Part shown: positions 1 to 5,472 of the stretch, piece by piece
How positions within the stretch are numbered: position 1 is the first letter of the stretch
Layout: each line of letters begins with the position of its first letter
Origin: CAYUIS01 sp964444825
Lineage (GTDB): Bacteria > Chloroflexota > Anaerolineae > B4-G1
Direction of reading: 5' to 3'
NCBI GenBank assembly: GCA_964444825.1
Contig: CAYUIS010000123.1
Span: forward strand, 1-16,304
Length of the DNA stretch: 16,304 nt
The notes under the pieces: model-generated
Database searches by the model: none
Told to the model about the DNA's origin: nothing
The model's input: only the letters and a program-made list of their open reading frames with translations
Position numbers and translations under genes: made by a program

Positions 1-128
1 GCCAAGGCCAATGGCGCCGTGTAGAGGAACCCGGTGACGTTAGCCAGGCCTTCGATATACTTAAGCCCGGTCATACTGCCCAGTTCGGGCCAGAGCTTTG
101 CGGCAATGGCTCGCACTCGTTCTTCCAA
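1..128 (-). CDS. Hypothetical protein, 5' part only (runs off the window)
   Basis: An open minus-strand frame begins at a TTG at 128 and leaves the window at base 1, giving about 42 residues. The visible product is amphipathic and helix-like, starting LEERVRAIAAKLWPELGSMT and containing a hydrophobic stretch near its visible end. A good ribosome binding site (GGAG, 6 nt before the TTG) supports this start; there is no ATG or GTG between the TTG and the upstream in-frame stop. It lies 53 bp downstream of the hypothetical gene at 182-613 on the same strand, so the two may be co-transcribed. I do not recognise the family. An overlapping 34-codon ATG frame in the same stretch is less protein-like. 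Confidence 0.4.
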   Translation of the reverse strand, partial: MEERVRAIAAKLWPELGSMTGLKYIEGLANVTGFLYTAPLAL

Positions 129-181
129 GCTTTGCTCCTTTTCTATCCAGCAGACCCGAAACCATCCCCCTCAGATGATTT

Positions 182-613
182 CTATTTTGTCAAGCGTGAG
201 AGCCGCATCTCGAAATCCTGGCGGTCTTGGGCGGCTGCCGCTGCCGCGAGGATCTGCTCGCAGGTCTGATTGCCCGAGATGAGGATCGCGTGGGTGAGTG
301 CGATCTCTTCAAGTAAGGGGGCGTCAGCTCCCTCGACGTAACCTCTTTGGCTGTATTTCTTTGCTCCAAAGACCCACTCGCGGAGGCGGGTCGCTCCCTC
401 CCAATCCCCGTCTATTTCTGCCCAGGATCCCTCCCACCGAATGTGGAAGCGAGAGAAACCCTTACCCCCACCAGGGCGGACCGTCTCGAACAGATGCCGG
501 GCCCAGAGTTCCATCAATCCCTTGACCAGATCCCGGCCACTGACGTCAACGCTGGGAGGGCACTCGCGGTCGAACGTATCTCGATACCATACTTCCCATT
601 CAACTTTGCTCAA
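182..613 (-). CDS. Hypothetical protein, 143 aa
   Basis: This frame encodes a soluble, charged protein of 143 residues with several Trp residues in its first half (VEWEVWYRD, RWEGSWAEIDGDWEG) and an Ala-rich helical segment near the C-terminus. There is no signal peptide or membrane segment. The start is a TTG at 613, preceded by GGGAG at about 10 nt; a shorter version could start at the internal Met near residue 34. It stops with TAG, 53 bp before the partial gene at 128-1 on the same strand. I do not recognise the family and assign no function. It is favoured over the overlapping plus-strand frames because its composition is protein-like and its strand matches all its neighbours. Confidence 0.55.
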   Translation of the reverse strand: MSKVEWEVWYRDTFDRECPPSVDVSGRDLVKGLMELWARHLFETVRPGGGKGFSRFHIRWEGSWAEIDGDWEGATRLREWVFGAKKYSQRGYVEGADAPLLEEIALTHAILISGNQTCEQILAAAAAAQDRQDFEMRLSRLTK

Positions 614-749
614 AAGGACAGATCTCCCTTGTCTCAGTAAGCGCTCCCCACTGTCGTGCTGCAGTCATCGCCTGCGCTTGCCAATGGTTGTTCATACTTC
701 TCTAGGAAATCGGAATACTTGGGACCGTCAGTGTTTGAAATGACGCGCA

Positions 750-1928
750 TTATACCAACATCATCCGCTTGAAGCTCGTCCCGCACGGTGGGGGTTTGAC
801 GCCGAGAGCGTCAGCGACGGTGGCCCCGAGGTCGGCAAAGGTCTCGCGCACACCCAGGTTCACGCCCGGCCGGATGGGGGCGCCGGTGATCAGGATGGGC
901 ACGTACTCGCGTGAGTGGTCGGTGCTGGGGGTGGTCGGGTCATTGCCGTGATCGGCCGTCAGCACCAGCACGTCATCCTCCGCCAGCGCGTCCATAATCT
1001 CGGGCAGCCGCTGGTCGAACTCGGCCAGGGCGCTTGCGTATCCGGCCGGGTTGTTGCGGTGGCCGTACTTGGCGTCAAAGTCGACCAGATTGGTGAAAAT
1101 CAACCCCCGCTCCCGGCGCTCGTGCATGGCGGCGATGGTCTGGTCCACCCCGTCCATATTGTCTTGGACGTGAACTGCGCCGGTGAGGCCCTGACCAGCA
1201 AAGATGTCCCCGATCTTGCCCACACCGTAGACCATCAGGCCAGCATCTTTGAGGTGATCCAGGACGGTGGGTTCGGGTGGCAGAACTGAGAAGTCGTGCC
1301 GGTTGGGGGTGCGCACCCACTTTCCGGGGACGCCCACAAAGGGGCGGGCGATGACGCGGCTGACCTCATGTTCGCCGCAAAGTATCTCGCGGGCAATACG
1401 ACAAAAGCGGTACAGCTCGTCCAACGGGATCACATCCTCGTGGGCGGCGATCTGGAAAACGCTGTCGCCAGACGTATAGATGATCGGCTTGCCGGTGCGG
1501 ACGTGCTCCTCCCCCAGTTGGTCGATGATGACCGTGCCTGAGGCGGGATAGTTGGCGAGGGTGCCCCGGCCGATCGCGGCCTCAAAACGGTCCATCACCT
1601 CGGGAGGGAATCCGTCGGGATAAAGGGGGAAGGGCTGGGTCAGTCGGATGCCCATCAACTCCCAATGCCCGGTGCTGGTGTCCTTGCCCGGTGACAGCTC
1701 GCCCATTTTGCCATAGACCGCCGTCGGCTCGGTCTGTGGGATCACCCCTTCGACGATGACAATGTTCCCCAGCCCCATCGCCTCCATGTGGGGCACCTTG
1801 AGGCCACCAACAACGCGGGCCATATTGCCCAGCGTGTGGCTGCCCACGTCGCCATAGGCGGCCGCGTCGGGCAGCTCACCGACCCCCACACTGTCCAGAA
1901 CGATGATGATAAAACGGTTGATTACCAT
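750..1928 (-). CDS. deoB: Phosphopentomutase (DeoB)
   Basis: DeoB interconverts ribose or deoxyribose 1-phosphate and 5-phosphate, linking nucleoside salvage to the pentose phosphate pool in the cytoplasm. The 392-residue product has the usual length of the family and the alkaline-phosphatase-superfamily metal sites in order: Asp12 in VLDSVGVG, the phosphorylated Thr84 in GKDTSTGHWE, Asp and His in DFDAKYGH, the Asp-His pair in TADHGND, and the last metal-binding His in STDHSREYVP. These match the known Mn-binding and catalytic residues of Bacillus phosphopentomutase. The start is ATG at 1928 with AAGGA about 10 nt upstream. It follows the TPR lipoprotein gene by 44 bp with no visible terminator between them, so co-transcription is likely. 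No nucleoside phosphorylase or deoxyribose-phosphate aldolase gene is next to it here. Confidence 0.96.
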   Translation of the reverse strand: MVINRFIIIVLDSVGVGELPDAAAYGDVGSHTLGNMARVVGGLKVPHMEAMGLGNIVIVEGVIPQTEPTAVYGKMGELSPGKDTSTGHWELMGIRLTQPFPLYPDGFPPEVMDRFEAAIGRGTLANYPASGTVIIDQLGEEHVRTGKPIIYTSGDSVFQIAAHEDVIPLDELYRFCRIAREILCGEHEVSRVIARPFVGVPGKWVRTPNRHDFSVLPPEPTVLDHLKDAGLMVYGVGKIGDIFAGQGLTGAVHVQDNMDGVDQTIAAMHERRERGLIFTNLVDFDAKYGHRNNPAGYASALAEFDQRLPEIMDALAEDDVLVLTADHGNDPTTPSTDHSREYVPILITGAPIRPGVNLGVRETFADLGATVADALGVKPPPCGTSFKRMMLV

Positions 1929-1972
1929 CCTGTTGGTATCCTTTTAGTGGGCATTCCCCAGAGAGCGATTGC

Positions 1973-3379
1973 TCATTCCTCTGGCTCAAAGAACGAGAGG
2001 CTGTTGAACATGGCGATAAACGTGGGGCCAAAACCGTCCCACTGATCGGGCTGGGCCATAGCGGTGGCGCCGATGACTCTCTCCTCCACGACGATGACGC
2101 CAAGAATGCCTATGAAGGATACCTCATCAAAATCGCCCGAGATTTGCATCAGAGCGGCCGGGTAGCCCTGTAGATTCCCTGTCTCTATCTCGCCCGCCTC
2201 TGCATCCAAGTCTTGAGCCATCGCCTGTAGGAACTCGACCGGACTGGCGCTAACCTCCAGGTCATAGTCTTCGGCCATCTCGTCCAGGTCTGTCGCGTCG
2301 AACATAGCTAACGGCGCTTCCTGCAGAGCTTCGGCCATGGCATAGTCAAAGGCAGTTTCGACCGCCGCCTGGCTCCTGGAGAACACGGCCCAGGCGTCAT
2401 CTTCGTCGTAGAATAGGTCACCGGGGTAGAGCACTGTGTAGCCAGCCGTACCGTTTCTGTATTCGGCTTGTGCACCTCCGAGTTTCTCGATCTCCTGTTC
2501 CACTGCACCCCTGTTGGGGGCGTCGGGCGGCACGAGTTCGAGATATGCCTCGAATGCGGCGACAGCTTCATCTGTCAGGCCCTGCTCCCGATAGGCGAGG
2601 CCCAGGTTGAAGAGGGGTAGAGGATTCTCGACGTCGAGATCTATCGCTTCCCTCAACTCAGCGACGGCCTCGTCGAGCCTGCCCTGATCAAAATAAGCGC
2701 GCCCCACGTTATTGTGTGCCATCGAGTCATCAGGCTCGATTCGGATGCTTTCCTTCCACGCGACGATGGCTTCGTCGAGCTTGCCCTGCTCGTAGTAGGC
2801 GCGCCCCATGTTGTAATGGGCGTCGGCGTTGTCGGGATTGACCCTGACGGTTTCCTTGTATTCCGCAAGGGCCTGGTCGAGCTGTCCCTGATCGTAGTAA
2901 AAGAGTCCCAGATTGTAGTGAGCCGTGTCGTCGTCGGGATCAATTCGGATGGCCTCCTGGTACTCGGCGATGGCCTGGTCAGGTTTGCCTTGATCATCGT
3001 AAATGAGCCCCAGGTTGTTATGGACCTCGGCCATGTCCGGGTCGAGCTGGATGGCCTCCTGGTATGCGGCGACGGCCTCGTCCAGCTTGTCTTGCTTCTG
3101 ATAGGCGAGACCCAGGTTGTAGTGGGCTTTGGCGTTGTCGGCGTCGAGCTGAATGGCTGTCTGGAACTCGGCGATGGCCTTGTCGAACTGGCCCTGGTCG
3201 AGATAGTCTATTCCCATGTCTAGGTGCTCGTCAGCCGAGGGCGTGGGGGTGGTCGCGGGTGTGGGCGTCGGCGGCACCGGTGTCGGGGGTGGAGGTTCCT
3301 TCTCCCCGCAGGCGACCAGCATCCCACCCGCCAGTACCATGATCATCACCAGGATCCATATATGCTTGTTGTTGTTCAT
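1973..3379 (-). CDS. TPR-repeat lipoprotein, 468 aa
   Basis: The product starts with a lipoprotein signal peptide (MNNNKH, a hydrophobic core, lipobox LVAC with lipidated Cys24), followed by a Pro/Thr-rich linker (about residues 28-48). Seven consecutive 34-residue tetratricopeptide repeats follow (about 49-288), each with the pattern AHYNLGxxYxxQGxLDxAxAxYxxAIxxDPD. The C-terminal 160 residues form a separate mixed domain (GYTVLYPGDLFYDED..., ending near FNSLSFFEPEE) that resembles small lipoprotein-associated alpha/beta domains; I do not assign it. The protein is expected to be anchored to the outer face of the membrane and to act as a protein-interaction scaffold. The start is ATG at 3379 with GAGGAG 8 nt upstream. 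The TPR coding sequence gives a 102-bp DNA periodicity. deoB lies 44 bp downstream. Confidence 0.92.
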   Translation of the reverse strand: MNNNKHIWILVMIMVLAGGMLVACGEKEPPPPTPVPPTPTPATTPTPSADEHLDMGIDYLDQGQFDKAIAEFQTAIQLDADNAKAHYNLGLAYQKQDKLDEAVAAYQEAIQLDPDMAEVHNNLGLIYDDQGKPDQAIAEYQEAIRIDPDDDTAHYNLGLFYYDQGQLDQALAEYKETVRVNPDNADAHYNMGRAYYEQGKLDEAIVAWKESIRIEPDDSMAHNNVGRAYFDQGRLDEAVAELREAIDLDVENPLPLFNLGLAYREQGLTDEAVAAFEAYLELVPPDAPNRGAVEQEIEKLGGAQAEYRNGTAGYTVLYPGDLFYDEDDAWAVFSRSQAAVETAFDYAMAEALQEAPLAMFDATDLDEMAEDYDLEVSASPVEFLQAMAQDLDAEAGEIETGNLQGYPAALMQISGDFDEVSFIGILGVIVVEERVIGATAMAQPDQWDGFGPTFIAMFNSLSFFEPEE

Positions 3380-3893
3380 TTCTTTTGCTCCTCGATGTGT
3401 CTATATTGTCTTTCTCAGTGCCTTTTGAATGGCTACCCCGGCTCGTCTTCCTCAAGTCAAGGTGGCCGATCTCCCTTGCCTGCGTGATTCCCAATCCTCG
3501 CTGCAATACCTCCAAAGCTTGGTCACAGATTATTGTACCCGGAAAGGGTCACAGTGCAACTGGACACACCCGATGCCACAAGAAGACGGCCACTACTAGA
3601 CCTGGCGCGACACGGTGGCGGAGATGATGGCAGAGCCCCGCAGCAGCGTCAAGTATAACAACATCTTCCCCAGGTGATGGGGTTGGCGCGCAGCTCATCC
3701 CAATAGGCGGAGCCATCCAGCCGTCGGCTCACAGGTGGCCCTCTCCGCCAAGGGCTCAACCGCTGCTCCGTTGGGCTGCTAAAGAGGCCAAGCTTGCGCA
3801 ACAAGCCTGGCCTCTTGTCATTTTGGCTCTGTCCGCGCCAATATGTATACTGTGCTACCTTCTCCCTTCGCGGAACCGCTAAGCGCAGCGTTT
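3380..3893. other. Region without a convincing gene between the selenoprotein and the TPR gene
   Basis: About 510 bp separate the stop of the selenoprotein gene from the start of the TPR lipoprotein gene. Frames here on both strands are low-complexity and Arg/Pro/Ser-rich and look like chance. The region holds the 15-bp hairpin at 3782-3816. The TPR gene must have its promoter here; the best -10-like hexamer I find on the minus strand is TACAAT (3532-3537), but the -35 at 16 bp is poor, so I do not call it. Confidence 0.5.
3782..3816. terminator. 15-bp hairpin, probable transcription terminator
   Basis: AAGAGGCCA (3782-3790) pairs fully with TGGCCTCTT (3808-3816), and the stem continues inward for six more pairs (one G-U) to a 5-nt loop CGCAA. 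It lies about 80 bp past the stop of the selenoprotein gene on the minus strand. The T-tract on either side is short, so termination efficiency is uncertain, but such a long stem between two units is best explained as a terminator. Confidence 0.65.
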
Positions 3894-4886
3894 TCAGCTC
3901 GCGGCGGCGCTGGCTGGCCGACGCGCCGGTTCCGCCCGGTGTGCGGCGGGAACGTCCCGCGCAAACAGGTTGGGGATGTGCCACGGATGCCGCAACAGGT
4001 ACCTGCTGATGGGTGGCACCTTTGGAGGGTGGGCGTTCATTCTGCGCGCCGAAACGGGCCACTGGAAGGGGAGGTGGGTGACACTGCTCGGCCTCGTCGT
4101 CTTGGCCAGCGCGTGCAGCGTCGAGCGCAGGACCGCCGTCTGGCCCTCCCGGTCGCCGGGTTGTCCCAGCAGGTAGCCCAACGGGTGCTCGATGGTCGCC
4201 AGCCGCGGCACGCTCACGGCGGCCGTCAGATCGGGGATGCTCGACAGCGTGATCGTGCTTATGCCGGCCGCCTCGATTTCTCTCTGCACCAGTCCCGCGG
4301 ACCAGCAGCAGATCGGTCAGCCCGGGACCAATACGACGACGTTTACCCCGTCTCGTCTCATATGCCGGATCATGGCCGGCGTGCTTTCCTCCAACAGCGC
4401 CTGCGGCTGCAGGATGTAGCCCATAAAAGAGTAGTGATTGGCGGCCGAGCGTCCAATCTCACCGTTCTCCTCGAGCGCCTGCAAGCGCTGCAGGGGCAGG
4501 ACCGTGTTCAGATCCTGCGCTATGACGCGGGGATGGATGTGCAGGTGATACAGCTTTACATCCTGCGCTGTCGCCGTGCGCGGGAGGATGCGGAAGGAGG
4601 GATCGCCCCACCAGGGATTCAGCCTCTCACCTTCCTGGTCAAAGGGCCGGTCCGTCTTGAGTGCCAGACCCGCAGAGCTGACCAGCGCGACGGTGCTTTC
4701 CTCCAGCGGCCTGGACAGCGGTGTCCACGGGATCTCCCGCGGTTTCTCAAGCTTGATCCAGGACTGGACGAGCGCCTTGGCCTGCCGGTCCAGGAAACGG
4801 GTCGAGTCTACTTTCTTAGGTGTCAACATTGTGTGTGCCCCCTCTATGTCTTTTGCCTGGCCAGGCTCTCTGGATAGGTCTTTCAT
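3894..4886 (-). CDS. Selenoprotein of the glycine/sarcosine/betaine/D-proline reductase B family (GrdB/PrdB-like), with in-frame TGA = Sec
   Basis: Two minus-strand frames, 4886-4320 and 4316-3894, lie in the same phase and are separated by a single TGA (4319-4317). The first ends ...VVVLVPG and the second continues PICCWSAGLVQREIEAAG, matching the family pattern in which Sec occupies a UPxC redox motif. Other family hallmarks are VDSTRFLDRQ, REIPWTPL, STVALVSSAGLALKTDRP, GERLNPWWGDPSFR, YHLHIHPR, HYSFMGYIL, and after the TGA PRLATIEHPLG and GQPGD. Read through, the product has 330 residues with Sec190 and Cys193. The chosen start ATG at 4886 overlaps the stop of the upstream gene (ATGA) and has GGAGG 4 nt before it; ATG at 4829, nearer the conserved N-terminus, is a good alternative (311 aa, Sec171). 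Known members are thiol/selenol reductase subunits in Clostridia; stand-alone homologues without partner subunits, like this one, have no settled substrate. The last ~50 residues look unlike the family. Confidence 0.88.
4284..4311 (-). promoter_or_regulatory. Bacterial SECIS-like hairpin just downstream of the Sec TGA
   Basis: On the minus strand, CTGCTGCTGGTCC (4311-4299) and GGACTGGTGCAG (4295-4284) form nine pairs (several G-U), one bulged C, then three more pairs, closing on a 3-nt loop GCG. The loop starts 18 nt after the TGA and has G at its first position. This agrees with the spacing and loop rule known for SelB-binding bSECIS elements such as that of fdhF. The pairing was done by eye. 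Confidence 0.75.
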
Positions 4887-5254
4887 CTTGCCTCCGTGAA
4901 CGCGGCGCATCGTCTGTCCCACTTTGTCCTCTCCCTGAAGCAGTAGGGCAGTCCCCTTTTGGCGCCGTGATAGGCCGCGCATTCGTCACACTGCCCGCGC
5001 CTTGGGCAGTTCTTCTTGGTGCAAGGACACTCGGTCTGTGCCACCAACAGCAGGGGCAGGCCCAGGCTGTGGATCTTGCCCAGCACGCCGTGCAGCGCCG
5101 CCTGGTCCACCCCCGCGCCGGTCAGAAGGGTCTCGCCGTTATCCCGTGAGAATTTCACAAAACCGTCGAACCAATCGGCCCACTTCTCGTCCAGGTTCCC
5201 CTTCACCCGGATGTGATAGATGTTCTCTTGCACAGCCCGTCGCTCGTCAGTCAT
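4883..5254 (-). CDS. Small two-domain protein: GxLDExW/DQAAL domain plus Cys-rich tail
   Basis: The 123-residue product has two parts. Residues 10-72 (YHIRVKGNLDEKWADWF ... LLTGAGVDQAALHGVLGKIHSLGLPLLLV) match a small uncharacterised domain that recurs in the protein at 12204-12449. Residues 76-105 form a compact Cys cluster, CPCTKKNCPRRGQCDEC followed by YH and a final PYC (Cys76, 78, 83, 89, 92, 105), typical of small metal-binding or redox modules. I do not assign a function; a metal or electron carrier partner for the selenoprotein is an inference. The start is ATG at 5254 with GGAGAGG 5 nt upstream; the preceding TTG is not needed. Its stop overlaps the selenoprotein ATG by ATGA, so the two should be translationally coupled. 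It has its own promoter at 5346-5374. Confidence 0.85.
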   Translation of the reverse strand: MTDERRAVQENIYHIRVKGNLDEKWADWFDGFVKFSRDNGETLLTGAGVDQAALHGVLGKIHSLGLPLLLVAQTECPCTKKNCPRRGQCDECAAYHGAKRGLPYCFRERTKWDRRCAAFTEAR

Positions 5255-5345
5255 CAAATCCTCTCCTGTTCCACTGTATGTTTATCGTCTTGCCTTCCAC
5301 CTTGTTCTTTAATCTCACCGCTGGGTAGCCCAGATCTAGCGTCCC

Positions 5346-5374
5346 ATTATACGGGTTGGACCGAGGGATGTCAT
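5346..5374 (-). promoter_or_regulatory. Sigma-70-type promoter for the small protein/selenoprotein unit
   Basis: On the minus strand ATGACA (5374-5369) and TATAAT (5351-5346) are separated by exactly 17 bp, 11 of 12 consensus positions. Transcription would start near 5339, giving an ~85-nt leader before the ATG at 5254. It lies in the 218-bp gap after the regulator gene, so the unit can be expressed independently of read-through from that gene. Confidence 0.7.
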
Positions 5375-5472
5375 GCCCCAAATGGGGAATCTTGCGGGGG
5401 ATATCGAGGGAGAGAATGGGAAGGCGCCAGGGTCTGCCGTCAGGCAGCCGGCGTCAGTTGCGTGAGTGCGTG

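Noticed and set aside
749..754. TATAAT on the minus strand at the deoB stop codon
   Set aside because: It overlaps the TAA stop, and no -35-like hexamer lies 16-18 bp upstream, so it is probably incidental.
3876..3896. Second TGA of the selenoprotein frame as another Sec codon (followed by KRCA and TAG)
   Set aside because: Only four codons follow before TAG, the surrounding residues are not family-like, and I see no SECIS-like hairpin at the right distance.
3649..4062. 137-codon minus-strand frame overlapping the selenoprotein 3' end
   Set aside because: It is Arg/Pro/Ser-rich with no motif, spans the terminator hairpin and competes with the better supported selenoprotein frame.
3843..4877. 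Long plus-strand frame (344 codons) opposite the selenoprotein gene
   Set aside because: It is Arg/Gln-rich, has no recognisable motif and lies opposite a gene with clear family hallmarks.
4887..4982. Longer N-terminus for the selenoprotein starting at 4982
   Set aside because: It would overlap the Cys-rich coding region of the upstream gene by about 100 bp; ATG 4886 or 4829 is better supported.
5405..5460. Small stem-loops after the regulator copy 1 stop as a terminator
   Set aside because: The CTGCC/GGCAG stem is only 5 bp and is not followed by a T-run.
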